DNA from: Bradyrhizobium sp. 186
GTDB lineage: Bacteria > Pseudomonadota > Alphaproteobacteria > Rhizobiales > Xanthobacteraceae
Reading direction: 5' to 3'
Length of the DNA stretch: 64,000 bases
Assembly: GCF_023101685.1 (NCBI RefSeq)
Contig: NZ_CP082164.1
Location: forward strand, 8,308,001 to 8,372,000
Positions 9,297 through 18,578 of the stretch are shown here, one piece after another (position 1 is the first letter of the stretch; each line of letters begins with the position of its first letter). The translations under genes and the position numbers were made by a program. The notes under the pieces are model-generated. The model saw nothing but the letters and a program-made list of their open reading frames with translations, did not search any database and was not told the origin of the DNA.

Positions 9297-9701
9297 ATGC
9301 GTGCTCTCCTTGTCCTGATCTGGATGTTGCTGGGCGGCGCACTCGCGCCCGCCGCTGACGACGTCACGGCGGCGCAAGGCGTCATCCGCTCCCAGGAGCA
9401 GGCGTTTGGCCGCGACGATGCGGCAGCCGCCTATACCTACGCCGCGCCGGCGATCAGGGAAATCTTCCCCGCGCCCGACATCTTCATGTCCATGGTGCAA
9501 AACGGCTACGCGCCGGTCTACCGGCACAAGAGCTTTGAGTTCGGCGAGACCAAGGTCGAGGGTGGCTGGATTGGCCAGCGCGTCCACATCATCGATGCCA
9601 ATGGCGAAGCCTGGGAAGCGCTCTACACGCTCGAGCAGCAGCCGGATGGCAGCTACAAGATCACCGGCTGCTCGCTGTTGAAGATGGGACAGGCGGTTTA
9701 G
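9297..9701 (+). CDS. Exported DUF4864-type protein
   Basis: 134 residues with a signal peptide (MRALLVLIWMLLGGALAPAA), followed by a compact alpha+beta domain of the NTF2/SnoaL-like DUF4864 type (RSQEQAFGRDDAAAAYTYAAP, then MVQNGYAPVYR and QVHIID-like strands). The function is not known. The stop overlaps the stop of the convergent MFS gene by 4 bp. Confidence 0.7.
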   Translation: MRALLVLIWMLLGGALAPAADDVTAAQGVIRSQEQAFGRDDAAAAYTYAAPAIREIFPAPDIFMSMVQNGYAPVYRHKSFEFGETKVEGGWIGQRVHIIDANGEAWEALYTLEQQPDGSYKITGCSLLKMGQAV

Positions 9702-10948
9702 GTTGCAAACCCCGGCCCGGTCCTGACCGAATTCATGCGCGAGCGGATCAGCAACAACACGACGATACCGATATTGAGCGCATCCCAAGCCACGCCGTTG
9801 GCGAAGGCTACGGCGTAGGAGCCGGTGGCATCGAAGATGACGCCGGAGACCCAGCCGCCAAAGGACATGCCGAACACGGAGGCGAAGATCACGATGCCGA
9901 CACGCGTTGCCGCCTCGCTTGCCGGCATCGCCTCGCGCACGATGATGGCGTAGCTCGGCACGATGCCGCCCTGGAACAGGCCGAACATCGCGGAGATCAA
10001 ATAGAGCGAACTGAGGCTGTCGAAGAACAGGTAGAACACCAGCGCGAAGCCCTGGGCCACCGATCCGATCAGCAGCGTGGGGATGCCGCCGATCTTGTCG
10101 GCGAGATATCCCGAGCCGATCCGGCTGACGATGCCGCAGGCCATCATCAAGGACAGCATCTCCGCGCCGCGCGCCACACCAAAGCCTAGATCGCCGCAAT
10201 AGGCCACGATGTGGACCTGCGGCATCGCCATCGCCACGCAGCAGGCGACAGAGGCGATCGAGAGCAGCACCGTCAGTGTGTTGGTCGAAAGCTTGAGATC
10301 GACCCGCGGCGGCGCCGCGTTGGCGTGATTGCGGACCTTGTCGTCGCCGATCTGCGTACGCAGGACCAGCACGAGTATCGTCATCAGGCTCGCGCAGACG
10401 ATGCCGATCCCGATATGGGTCATCCGCCAGCCGACGGTCTGCATGCCAAAGCTCACGATCGGCGGCCAGATCGTGCCGGCGACGTAATTGCCGCTCGCGA
10501 CGATGGTCACGGCCAGTCCGCGATAGCGCTCGAACCAGTGCGAGGCCTCTGCCATCAGCGGCGCGAAGGTCGCCGAGGTGCCGAGGCCAATGAGGAAGTA
10601 GGCCGCCACGAACTGCCAGAGCATGGTCGACAGCCCCGCCAGCACATTGGCGACACCGAGGAAGGCGATGCTGATCGCCATCGCCGGCACGATGCCGAAA
10701 CGGTCGGTGATCTTGCCGGCGATGACGCCACCGAGCCCGAAGCCGAACATCATGAGCGTAAAGGCCAGCGACACCGCGCCGCGGGTGGCGCCGAACTCGG
10801 CCTGCACGACGGGAATCACGACCACCACCGCCCACATGCCGACGGCGCCGATCGAGCCGATCACAAGCGCGATCACGAGCCGCACCCAGGCCTGACGGGA
10901 GTCGGGGGTGAAAGAAGCCGGTCTTTGTCCTGGATTTGGTGCGTGCAC
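9698..10948 (-). CDS. Major facilitator superfamily transporter
   Basis: 416 residues with about twelve hydrophobic segments in two six-helix halves. A DRFG-type loop-2/3 motif (GGVIAGKITDRFG) is present, with its pseudo-repeat in the second half (GSGYLADKIGG). The pattern resembles the oxalate/formate or monocarboxylate-type MFS carriers. The substrate cannot be assigned, and there is no linked enzyme to suggest one. Confidence 0.82.
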   Translation of the reverse strand: MHAPNPGQRPASFTPDSRQAWVRLVIALVIGSIGAVGMWAVVVVIPVVQAEFGATRGAVSLAFTLMMFGFGLGGVIAGKITDRFGIVPAMAISIAFLGVANVLAGLSTMLWQFVAAYFLIGLGTSATFAPLMAEASHWFERYRGLAVTIVASGNYVAGTIWPPIVSFGMQTVGWRMTHIGIGIVCASLMTILVLVLRTQIGDDKVRNHANAAPPRVDLKLSTNTLTVLLSIASVACCVAMAMPQVHIVAYCGDLGFGVARGAEMLSLMMACGIVSRIGSGYLADKIGGIPTLLIGSVAQGFALVFYLFFDSLSSLYLISAMFGLFQGGIVPSYAIIVREAMPASEAATRVGIVIFASVFGMSFGGWVSGVIFDATGSYAVAFANGVAWDALNIGIVVLLLIRSRMNSVRTGPGFAT

Positions 10949-11106
10949 GGGCGGACCATGTTCGGTGATCGTCTAACGGTCAAGCATCGTGCCGCGATAT
11001 TGGGCATGCGCGGTGCACTGCGGTAAGAAGTGCTTGCGAAATCGCGCTTTGCCATTAGTTTGCAATCTGCGTGTGCATCATGGCGCGCGACAGGTGTTTC
11101 GGACGC

Positions 11107-11547
11107 ATGTTTCTTCGGTTGACGCGATCGGTACGGATGAAGGCGGGATGGCTCGTTGCCCTCGCCTATCTGTTCTGCGTCGTCACACCGGCCGCGGCGC
11201 TTGCCTGGGGCACGGCGGCGCCGTGCCTGACCGATGACGCCGTGCTGGCCGACCTTGTGCCGGCGCATCATCAGACAAGCCATATGCACGCCGACAACGC
11301 GGCGCATGATCATGCCAAGTCCCATGGTCATCACCAAGCCGCTACGCAGGATGCACCCGCGGAACATCATCACGACGGCAAGGGCAAGCCGGGCCCGTGC
11401 TGCGCGATGATGTGCCTGACGGCGCTGCCCGCCGATCTGCCGAGCATCGCAAAACCGGTCCAGCCGATCTCCACTTGCGCCCCGGAGATCGCCGTTCGCG
11501 TGCACAGCGAGGCGCCGCCCCTGCTCTACCGCCCTCCCATCGTCTGA
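11107..11547 (+). CDS. Exported histidine-rich protein of a copper cluster
   Basis: About 146 residues. An N-terminal hydrophobic segment (GWLVALAYLFCVVTPAAALA) looks like a signal peptide. A central region is very rich in His (HHQTSHMHAD, HDHAKSHGHH, EHHHD), and a Cys/Met motif (PCCAMMCL) follows. These features suggest metal binding, most likely copper given the downstream multicopper oxidase, cupredoxin and CusF-like genes. The start is uncertain: 11071, 11107 and 11137 are all possible in frame. No characterised family is recognised with confidence. Confidence 0.6.
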   Translation: MFLRLTRSVRMKAGWLVALAYLFCVVTPAAALAWGTAAPCLTDDAVLADLVPAHHQTSHMHADNAAHDHAKSHGHHQAATQDAPAEHHHDGKGKPGPCCAMMCLTALPADLPSIAKPVQPISTCAPEIAVRVHSEAPPLLYRPPIV

Positions 11548-11623
11548 CCTGAACATCACGACTTGAGGCGTCGCGCGTCTGCGCGCACACGCCCGTGGTC
11601 CTCAGACAGATCGGGGATGATTC

Positions 11624-11908
11624 ATGCTTACGCTTCTCGGCGCGAGTGCCACCGCCGCATTCCCGGCGCGTGGACGACACTTTCGATTCAATTGGCCGCT
11701 GCTGGCCGCGGTTGGACTGGCGCTGTCCGGCTGCATGCCGGCAACAGCGCCGCTCGCCAGCGCCGATCCCGCCGATCCGGCGGCCAGGGTCGCGCGTGTC
11801 GGTTATCGCCCGACGATCGCCCCCTACACCAGCCTGCGGCCAGCGACACCGGCACCATGGCGCGAGCGCAATGACGGCGTCGCACCGCAGCCCAAGCAAG
11901 ACCAGTAG
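11624..11908 (+). CDS. Small proline-rich lipoprotein
   Basis: 94 residues with a hydrophobic segment ending in the lipobox LSGC (about residues 33-36), then a Pro/Ala-rich tail without clear domains. It lies 9 bp upstream of the TolC-like gene in the same direction, so it is probably co-transcribed with the copper genes. The function is unknown. Confidence 0.6.
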   Translation: MLTLLGASATAAFPARGRHFRFNWPLLAAVGLALSGCMPATAPLASADPADPAARVARVGYRPTIAPYTSLRPATPAPWRERNDGVAPQPKQDQ

Positions 11909-11917
11909 GAGCGCGGC

Positions 11918-13342
11918 ATGGCACACCATCTTGCGCGCGGCCTGCTCGTCGTCGCTGCGTTTGGCCTCTCCGGCTGCGCTGCCTTCTCGCCCGACAGCGG
12001 CATGACCGCGGTCGCGGAGCTGACGAGCCAGGCCATCAACAAGGACGTCGCCTTTGTCCGCTCAGCCGAAGGCGGGGCGACGGTCAACGCAACAATCCGC
12101 CGGCTGCTGTCGCGCACGCTGAACGCTGAGGCGGCCGCGCAGATCGCGCTGCTCAACAACAAGGGGCTGCAAGCCACCTATAATGAGCTGGCACTCGCCG
12201 AGACCGATCTCGTCGAGCAGAGCCTGCCGCCCAATCCCGTGTTCTCGGTCTCGCGCATCAGCGGCAATGGCGCCAGTGAAATCGAGCGTCAGGTCGTCGG
12301 CGACATCCTGGCACTTGCGACGCTGCCGTTCCGCTCCGAGATCGCGCGCGACCGTTTTCGCCAGGCGCAATTGCGCGCGGCGCTTGCGACGCTGCGGCTC
12401 GCCGCCGATGTGCGCCGCGCCTATGTCCGCAGCGTCGCCGCGAACGAGATGGTGGTGCTGCTGACGGACGCGAAGTCGACGGCGGAATCGACCGCGCAGC
12501 TCGCGGTCAAGCTCGGCGAAACCGGCTCGATCAACAAGCTCGACCAGGCCCGCGAGCAGGTGTTTTACGCCGAGACCACCGCCGATCTCGCCACCGCGCG
12601 CCAAACGGCAACAAGCGCGCGCGAAAAGCTCGCGCGCCTGATGGGACTGTGGGACGACGGCCTCGACTTCCGCCTGCCCAACCAGTTGCCGCCGCTGCCT
12701 CGCCGGCCACTGGCGCTGCGGTCGATCGAGGCCGACGCAGTGGCCCATCGCGTCGATTTGCAGATCGCGCGGCTGGAGCTGACGGCGTTGGCGAAGTCGC
12801 TGAACCTCACCGAGGCAACGCGCTTCGTCACGCTGCTCGATCTCGCCGGCATCTCCCGCCGCACCCAGGATCCGGAAGGCGCGCCGTTCCGCGAACGCGG
12901 GTTCGACCTGCAGTTCCAGATCCCGATCTTCGACGGCGGCGAGGTGCGGGTGCGGCAGGCGACGGAGATCTACAATCTCGCCTTCAATCGCCTGACCGAG
13001 CGTGCCGTCAATATCCGCTCGGAAGCGCGTGACGCGTACCGCACGTACCGGTCCACTTACGATATCGCGAGCCATTACCAGCGCGAGATCCTGCCCCTGC
13101 GCAAGATCATCACCGAGGAGATGCAGCTGCGCTTCTCCAGCATGCAGGTCGACATTTTCGCGCTGCTCACCGAAGCGCGGCAGCGCCTGGCGTCGCTGCG
13201 TGGGGCGATCGATGCGAAGCAAAGCTACTTCCTCGCCCAGTCCGACTTGCAGACCGCCGTCAATGGCGGCGGCGCACCCGCGGGCAGCGACAATCCGACT
13301 ACCACCACCGCCACGGCAACGCCTGCCGACGGCGGCCACTGA
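11918..13342 (+). CDS. TolC-family outer membrane lipoprotein (copper cluster)
   Basis: 474 residues. The lipobox LSGC (about residues 15-18) is followed by the TolC/CusC-type fold. Two repeats of long helices are visible (NNKGLQATYNELALAETDLVEQSLPPNPVF in the first; EIYNLAFNRLTERAVNIRSEARDAYRTYR in the second). It should form the outer-membrane duct of an efflux system. No RND pump or membrane-fusion protein is adjacent, which is unusual for CusC-like proteins. In alphaproteobacterial copper clusters this TolC-like protein often sits directly before a multicopper oxidase, as here (13 bp gap). Confidence 0.85.
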   Translation: MAHHLARGLLVVAAFGLSGCAAFSPDSGMTAVAELTSQAINKDVAFVRSAEGGATVNATIRRLLSRTLNAEAAAQIALLNNKGLQATYNELALAETDLVEQSLPPNPVFSVSRISGNGASEIERQVVGDILALATLPFRSEIARDRFRQAQLRAALATLRLAADVRRAYVRSVAANEMVVLLTDAKSTAESTAQLAVKLGETGSINKLDQAREQVFYAETTADLATARQTATSAREKLARLMGLWDDGLDFRLPNQLPPLPRRPLALRSIEADAVAHRVDLQIARLELTALAKSLNLTEATRFVTLLDLAGISRRTQDPEGAPFRERGFDLQFQIPIFDGGEVRVRQATEIYNLAFNRLTERAVNIRSEARDAYRTYRSTYDIASHYQREILPLRKIITEEMQLRFSSMQVDIFALLTEARQRLASLRGAIDAKQSYFLAQSDLQTAVNGGGAPAGSDNPTTTTATATPADGGH

Positions 13343-13355
13343 GATGGAGGCCAAC

Positions 13356-14687
13356 ATGTTTTCCCGTCGAGGGTTTTTGGGCACCGCCGCGCTCGTGAGC
13401 GCAAGCGCGATTCAAGGTCGCGTGCAAGCCGCGTCGATTCCGGAAGCTGCGCACATGGACAAGGCGGTGATGCAGCCGCCGTTGCATCCGGCCAGCGGCC
13501 CGGATTACCGCCCCGTCGTCACGCTCAACGGTTGGACGCTGCCGTTCCGCATGAATGGCGACTGGAAGGAATTCCACCTCGTCGCCGAGCCCGTGGTGCG
13601 CGAATTCGCCGAAGGCATGAAGGTGAATCTGTGGGGCTATAACGGCCAGTCGCCGGGCCCGACGATTGAAGCGGTCGAAGGCGACAAGGTCCGCATCTTC
13701 GTCACCAACAGACTGCCCGAATATACCACCGTGCACTGGCACGGCATGATCATTCCAAGCGGCATGGACGGCGTCGGCGGGCTGACCCAGCCCCACATCC
13801 AGCCCGGCAAAACCTTCGTCTACGAGTTCGAGATGAGGAAGAGCGGGACCTTCATGTACCACCCGCATTCCGGCGAGATGGTGCAGATGGCGATGGGCAT
13901 GATGGGCATGGTCGTCGTGCATCCGCGCGATCAAAATTTTCGTCCCGTCGACCGCGACTTCGTCTTCGTGATGAGCACCTACCGCGTCGATCCCGGCACC
14001 TACCTGCCGAGGGTCAACGAAATGACCGACTTCAACATGTGGACCTGGAATGCGCGGGTGTTTCCCGGCATCGAACCGCTCCCTGTGCGGCTCGGCGACA
14101 AGGTGCGCGTGCGCATCGGCAATCTCAGCATGACCAACCATCCGATCCATCTGCACGGCCACAGCTTTGCGGTGACCTGCACCGACGGCGGCTGGATTCC
14201 GGAGAGCGCGCAATATCCGGAGACGACCACGGACGTGCCGGTCGGCGCGGTGCGCGTGTTCGACGTGCTCGCCGACAATCCCGGCGACTGGGCGTTCCAC
14301 TGCCACAAGTCGCATCACACCATGAATGCGATGGGCCATGACATGCGCAACCTGATCGGCGTGTCGCGCAAGGATCTCGCGAAGGCCGTCGGCAAGCTCG
14401 CACCCGATTCCATGGCGATGGGGTCGACCGGCATGGCGATGGGCAACATGGAGATGCCGGCACCCGACAATACGCTGCCGATGATGACCGGCACCGGCCA
14501 GTTCGGACCGATCGAGATGGGCGGCATGTTCACGGTGATGAAGATCCGCGAGGGGATGGCGCGCGGCGATTATCGCGATCCCGGGCCGTACCAATTCCCG
14601 CAAGGCACCGTGGCCTATGAGGTCGCATCACCGGCGGCGGAGCCCGCGCGGCAGCCCGGCATGCCGATGCAGAAAATGAAAATGTAA
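13356..14687 (+). CDS. Periplasmic multicopper oxidase (CopA/CueO class)
   Basis: 443 residues with a twin-arginine signal (FSRRGFLGTAALVSASA). All four copper-ligand motifs are intact: HWHG at 127-130, HPH at 169-171, HPIHLHGH at 262-269 and HCHKSHH at 315-321. It probably oxidises Cu(I) to the less toxic Cu(II) or detoxifies phenolics in the periplasm. The C-terminal third is methionine-rich (MAMGSTGMAMGNMEM), like the Cu(I)-binding regions of CueO and CopA. The ATG at 13356 follows GGAGG. It is shorter than classical CopA (about 600 residues), so it belongs to the compact form. Confidence 0.9.
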   Translation: MFSRRGFLGTAALVSASAIQGRVQAASIPEAAHMDKAVMQPPLHPASGPDYRPVVTLNGWTLPFRMNGDWKEFHLVAEPVVREFAEGMKVNLWGYNGQSPGPTIEAVEGDKVRIFVTNRLPEYTTVHWHGMIIPSGMDGVGGLTQPHIQPGKTFVYEFEMRKSGTFMYHPHSGEMVQMAMGMMGMVVVHPRDQNFRPVDRDFVFVMSTYRVDPGTYLPRVNEMTDFNMWTWNARVFPGIEPLPVRLGDKVRVRIGNLSMTNHPIHLHGHSFAVTCTDGGWIPESAQYPETTTDVPVGAVRVFDVLADNPGDWAFHCHKSHHTMNAMGHDMRNLIGVSRKDLAKAVGKLAPDSMAMGSTGMAMGNMEMPAPDNTLPMMTGTGQFGPIEMGGMFTVMKIREGMARGDYRDPGPYQFPQGTVAYEVASPAAEPARQPGMPMQKMKM

Positions 14688-14723
14688 TTGAGCGTTTCGA
14701 TCCACCCCCAACTGGAGACCACG

Positions 14724-15179
14724 ATGAAGCAGACCACCAAGTTCGTCCTCGCGCTAGCCGCGCTCTCGATCGCGCCCACCCTCGCGCACGAAAATCACGG
14801 CCACGCGTCCTTCTCGGCCGGCGAGCCCGGCGATCCCAAAAAGCCCGCGCGCACCATCGAGATCACGATGAGCGAGATGGACTACGAGCCCTCGAGAATT
14901 GCGGTCAAGCGCGGCGAGCAGATCCGTTTCGTACTGCGCAATGTCGGCAAGGAGGACCATGAATTCCTGCTTGCCACCACGAAAGAAAATCTCGCGCATG
15001 CGGAGGTGATGAAGAAGCATCCGCACATGGAGCACGACGATCCCAACGGGGTGCGGCTCGCTCCGAGCAAGACGGCCGAGATCCTCTGGAAGTTCACCAA
15101 GGCCGGCACGTTCGAATTTTCCTGCCTGATCCCGGACCATCGCGACTACGGCATGGTCGGCCACGTCACGGTGAAATGA
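14724..15179 (+). CDS. Exported cupredoxin (plastocyanin/azurin-like)
   Basis: 151 residues: Sec signal, then a His/Gly-rich N-terminal patch (HENHGHASF), then a cupredoxin domain. Type 1 copper ligands are visible as His in EDHEFLL and the C-terminal Cys-His-Met set in FSCLIPDHRDYGM. It is likely a periplasmic copper or electron carrier that serves the neighbouring multicopper oxidase. The start at 14724 is preceded by TGGAGA. An upstream in-frame ATG at 14688 touches the oxidase stop but lacks a ribosome site. Confidence 0.87.
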   Translation: MKQTTKFVLALAALSIAPTLAHENHGHASFSAGEPGDPKKPARTIEITMSEMDYEPSRIAVKRGEQIRFVLRNVGKEDHEFLLATTKENLAHAEVMKKHPHMEHDDPNGVRLAPSKTAEILWKFTKAGTFEFSCLIPDHRDYGMVGHVTVK

Positions 15180-15195
15180 ACCAATGGAGAGAGCC

Positions 15196-15498
15196 ATGAA
15201 CAAGATCGTTGGCATCGCCGCCGCACTCACGCTGGGCGCCAGCCTGACCCTCAGTACGGTCACGGCCCAGAGCGCTTCAATCGGCGGCGAGGTCAAGAAG
15301 ATCGACGAGGGCGCGGGAAAAATCACGCTCAAGCACGGGCCCGCCAAGAACCTCGGCATGGATGAGCCCATGACCATGGTCTACCGGGTCAAGGACCCCG
15401 CGGTGCTCACACAGGTGAAGGTCGGCGACAAGGTGACCTTCGAGGCCGAGGAGACGGCGGCCGGGTACACCCTGACGAAGATCGAGAAGGCGAAGTAG
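15196..15498 (+). CDS. CusF-like periplasmic copper-binding protein
   Basis: 100 residues: signal peptide, then a small OB-fold domain with the CusF pattern HGP-x5-GM-x4-MTM (KHGPAKNLGMDEPMTMVYRV). His and the two Met residues of the MTM motif correspond to the Cu(I)/Ag(I) ligands of CusF. The tryptophan that stacks on copper in E. coli CusF is not present at that position. It is the last gene of the copper run; no CusA or CusB is in the window. Confidence 0.82.
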   Translation: MNKIVGIAAALTLGASLTLSTVTAQSASIGGEVKKIDEGAGKITLKHGPAKNLGMDEPMTMVYRVKDPAVLTQVKVGDKVTFEAEETAAGYTLTKIEKAK

Positions 15499-15518
15499 GG
15501 CCGCCGGCATCCCACCAT

Positions 15519-15624
15519 CGTCATTCCGGGGCGCGCCTCTTGGCGCGAGCCCGGAATCCATTTCTCCACATCGTTTGCAGCACGATGGATTCCGGGCTCG
15601 CGCTACGCGCGCCCCGGAATGACG
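15519..15624. repeat. Long palindromic intergenic repeat
   Basis: The outer arms are an 18-bp perfect inverted repeat (15519-15536 and 15607-15624, core CATTCCGGGGCGCGC). The inner part repeats the symmetry with GAGCCCGGAATCCAT against ATGGATTCCGGGCTC. The whole 106 bp can fold into one long, slightly interrupted hairpin. It lies after the CusF-like gene and before flhA and looks like a dispersed intergenic element of Bradyrhizobium chromosomes. Confidence 0.8.
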
Positions 15625-15845
15625 GGCTGAAACACCCGTTTCGGCCCTTCTCCCCACTCCCGTTAACCCTTTGCTAACCATACACCGGGCAAAAATTGCC
15701 CAGTGGAGTCGAGTGTCGTCAGCCGCGTAGAACGGGAGCTCCCGTGGACGCCAGTGCGGTGCCTCACTTTCGGAACGGCGGCCCATCGGCCGCCGCGCAG
15801 ACGTTTGGGGCGCGCGGACGGAAGTCGCGCGGGGAGGCAGCTACC

Positions 15846-17987
15846 ATGGTCGACGTCACCGCGGGACAAGGCGTAGGCGGGGCGAAGCCCGGCCTCCCCT
15901 CCCTCACCGAGATCGTCAACATTCTCAAGCGCGGCGACATCGCGCTCGCGCTCGGCATCCTCACCATCCTGGTGGTGCTGATCCTGCCGCTGCCGGCGAT
16001 CGTGCTGGACCTGTTCCTGGCGATCTCGATCACGCTCTCGATCCTAATCCTGATGACGTCGCTGTTCATCCAGGCGCCGCTGGAATTCTCCGCTTTCCCG
16101 ACTATCCTGCTGATCTCGACCATGCTGCGGCTATCGCTCAACATGGCCTCGACCCGCCTGATCCTGTCGCACGGGCACGAGGGCACGGACGCCGCCGGCC
16201 ATGTCATCGAAGCCTTCGGCAGCTTCGTGATGGGCGGCAATTTCGTCATCGGCATCATCGTCTTTGCCATCCTGGTCATCGTCAATTTCGTCGTCATCAC
16301 CAAGGGTTCGGGCCGTATCGCCGAAGTCGCCGCGCGCTTCCACCTCGACGCCATGCCGGGCAAGCAGATGGCGATCGACGCCGATCTCTCCGCCGGCCTG
16401 ATCGACGAGAAGGTCGCCAAGGAGCGGCGCAAGGCGCTGGAGGACGAGAGCGGTTTCTTCGGCGCCATGGACGGCGCTTCCAAGTTCGTCCGCGGCGACG
16501 CCATCGCCGGCCTCCTGATCGTCTTCATCAACGTCATTGGCGGCATGATCATCGGCGTGGCGCAGCAGGGCCTGTCCTTTGCCGATGCCGGTCGCAGCTA
16601 CACGCTGCTGACCGTCGGTGACGGCCTCGTCACCCAGGTGCCGGCGCTGATCGTCTCGACCGCGGCCGGCCTGCTTGTCTCCAAGGCGGGCGTGTCGGGT
16701 GCGGCCGACAAGGCGCTGATGAAGCAGTTCTCCGGCTATCCGCAGGCGCTCGCGATGTCCTCGGCGGTCATGCTGGTGCTGGCTGTGCTGCCGGGCATTC
16801 CGGCCATTCCCTTCCTCGCACTCGGCGCCGGCGCCGGCGCGCTCGCCTGGCAGGCCCATAACCGCAAGAAAATCGCCGTCAAGGCCGAGGAAGCGGCCAA
16901 GGCCGCGCCCGCTGTCGGTACGCCCGGCGCGCCGGGAGCCGCCGCAACCGATGAGCCGATCTCGGCTGCGCTCAAGATCGACGACCTCAAGATCGAGCTC
17001 GGCTATGCGCTCTTGCCGCTGGTCAACGGCCCCGACGGCACCGACCGCCTCACCGAGCAGATCAAGGCGCTGCGCCGCTCGCTCGCGATCGAGATGGGCT
17101 TCGTGATGCCCTCGGTGCGCATTCTCGACAACGTCCAGCTCGAAGCCAACACCTACATCATCAAGATCAAGGAGGTCGACGCCGGCACCGGCAAGATCTG
17201 GCCGAACCAGTTCATGGTCATGGACCCCGGCGGCAGCCAGGTGCAGGTGCCCGGCATCCACACCACCGAGCCGACCTTCGGCCTGCCCGCGACCTGGGTC
17301 GACGCCAGCCTCAAGGAAGAGGCCTCGCTCAAGGGCTACACCGTCGTCGACGCCGCGACGGTGCTCTCGACCCACCTCACCGAGCTGCTCAAGGCCAACA
17401 TGTCGGACCTGTTGTCCTATGGCGAAGTGCAGAAGCTGCTCAAGGAGCTGCCGAAGGAGCAGGGCGAGCTGGTCAAGGACATCGTGCCGGGGCAGGTCAC
17501 GGTCTCCGGCATCCAGCGCGTGCTGCAGCTTTTGCTCGCCGAGCGCATCTCGATCCGCGACCTCTCCACCATTCTCGAAGGCATCGCGGACTCGCTGGCC
17601 TTCTCGCGCAATCCGGCGACCATGGTCGAGCACGTCCGTGCCCGGCTGGCGCGGCAGATCTGCGCGCAAAACACCTCCTACAACGGCTATCTGCCGCTGA
17701 TCGCGCTGTCGGCGCGGTGGGAGCAGGCCTTTGCCGAATCCATCGTCGGCCAGGGCGAGGAGCGCAGTCTCGCCATGCAGCCATCGAAACTGTCGGAGTT
17801 CATGAACGCCGTGCGCGAGGCTTTCGAGCGCGCTGCCCGCGAGGGCGAGGCGCCTGTGCTGGTCACGTCTGCCGCAATTCGTCCCTTCGTGCGCTCGCTG
17901 GTTGAGCGGTTCCGCGCCCAGACCACGGTGCTGTCGCAGGCTGAAATTCACCCGAGGGCGCGGTTGAAAACGGTCGGAAGCATCTGA
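15846..17987 (+). CDS. flhA: Flagellar export gate protein FlhA
   Basis: 713 residues. The N-terminal half has about eight membrane helices, including the conserved FHIPEP-type region (EFSAFPTILLISTMLRLSLNMASTRLIL and ARFHLDAMPGKQMAIDADL). The C-terminal half is the cytoplasmic ring domain that docks FliH/FliI/FliJ and late chaperones. The start at 15846 gives a normal FlhA length, and the preceding open frame is not conserved. It is monocistronic here. Its functional partners fliI and fliJ lie 4-6 kb downstream on the other strand. The symbiotic homologue RhcV is not in this window. Confidence 0.95.
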   Translation: MVDVTAGQGVGGAKPGLPSLTEIVNILKRGDIALALGILTILVVLILPLPAIVLDLFLAISITLSILILMTSLFIQAPLEFSAFPTILLISTMLRLSLNMASTRLILSHGHEGTDAAGHVIEAFGSFVMGGNFVIGIIVFAILVIVNFVVITKGSGRIAEVAARFHLDAMPGKQMAIDADLSAGLIDEKVAKERRKALEDESGFFGAMDGASKFVRGDAIAGLLIVFINVIGGMIIGVAQQGLSFADAGRSYTLLTVGDGLVTQVPALIVSTAAGLLVSKAGVSGAADKALMKQFSGYPQALAMSSAVMLVLAVLPGIPAIPFLALGAGAGALAWQAHNRKKIAVKAEEAAKAAPAVGTPGAPGAAATDEPISAALKIDDLKIELGYALLPLVNGPDGTDRLTEQIKALRRSLAIEMGFVMPSVRILDNVQLEANTYIIKIKEVDAGTGKIWPNQFMVMDPGGSQVQVPGIHTTEPTFGLPATWVDASLKEEASLKGYTVVDAATVLSTHLTELLKANMSDLLSYGEVQKLLKELPKEQGELVKDIVPGQVTVSGIQRVLQLLLAERISIRDLSTILEGIADSLAFSRNPATMVEHVRARLARQICAQNTSYNGYLPLIALSARWEQAFAESIVGQGEERSLAMQPSKLSEFMNAVREAFERAAREGEAPVLVTSAAIRPFVRSLVERFRAQTTVLSQAEIHPRARLKTVGSI

Positions 17988-18280
17988 TTTGCCTTAAGAA
18001 GCCGTGTGTTTTTTGGCCACAGGCAAATGGTTTTTCAGTTTCTGGCGCTCTGTCGACTAAAAGCCGATAGGGCGCCTACATATCCATTATAGCATTGAAA
18101 TAATTATAAAATCACACGACCAGCGGCTGCTTTGATCGCGGCTTTTCACACCCTTTCACGCTCTTGTGATCTCCCCTTGGGAACGAATCCGCCCAATACT
18201 AGGTTGTTGGGCACCGGAAGCATGAACCTGCCTGAAGCGGCCGGCGACTATTTCGGGTAGAATGGCGGCAGGAGCCTTCC
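17988..18280. other. Gene-free AT-rich intergenic region
   Basis: 293 bp between flhA and a small gene, clearly more AT-rich than its surroundings (TTATAGCATTGAAATAATTA near 18085). GGCGC...GCGCC arms at about 18045-18076 can form a hairpin that may end flhA transcription. No coding region is supported; it probably holds the promoter of the small downstream gene. Confidence 0.5.
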
Positions 18281-18481
18281 ATGAACCACTCGATCTACAG
18301 CGCAGACCGCTCGACCCATCTGAAGATTGTGGTCGTGGCCCTCGTCGCAGGGATCGCGGTGGCAGGCTTCGGCATCACGGCACGTTCCGGCTCGGATGAA
18401 GACCTGACCCAGACTGCCCGCGTCATCAAGGCCGGCAAGCCGGTCGTTGTCACCAGCTCGAACGCTTCGCTCGTTCGCTAA
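18281..18481 (+). CDS. Small single-pass membrane protein, unknown
   Basis: 66 residues with one hydrophobic helix (IVVVALVAGIAVAGFGITA, about 16-34), a polar N terminus and a short periplasmic or secreted tail. A good ribosome site (CAGGAG) precedes the ATG, and a hairpin terminator follows about 100 bp later. It is probably a real small gene conserved in the genus; no function is recognised. Confidence 0.6.
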   Translation: MNHSIYSADRSTHLKIVVVALVAGIAVAGFGITARSGSDEDLTQTARVIKAGKPVVVTSSNASLVR

Positions 18482-18578
18482 GGAGATTTGACGAGTTTTG
18501 TGAATTCACGCGGCTCTTTACCAGCCCCCCAAAGTCGCCACGTGGATATGTAGACGACCCCAACCCCAAGTCGACTAC

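Noticed and set aside
15519..15624. CRISPR repeat unit
   Set aside because: Only one inverted pair, with no direct repeats or spacers.
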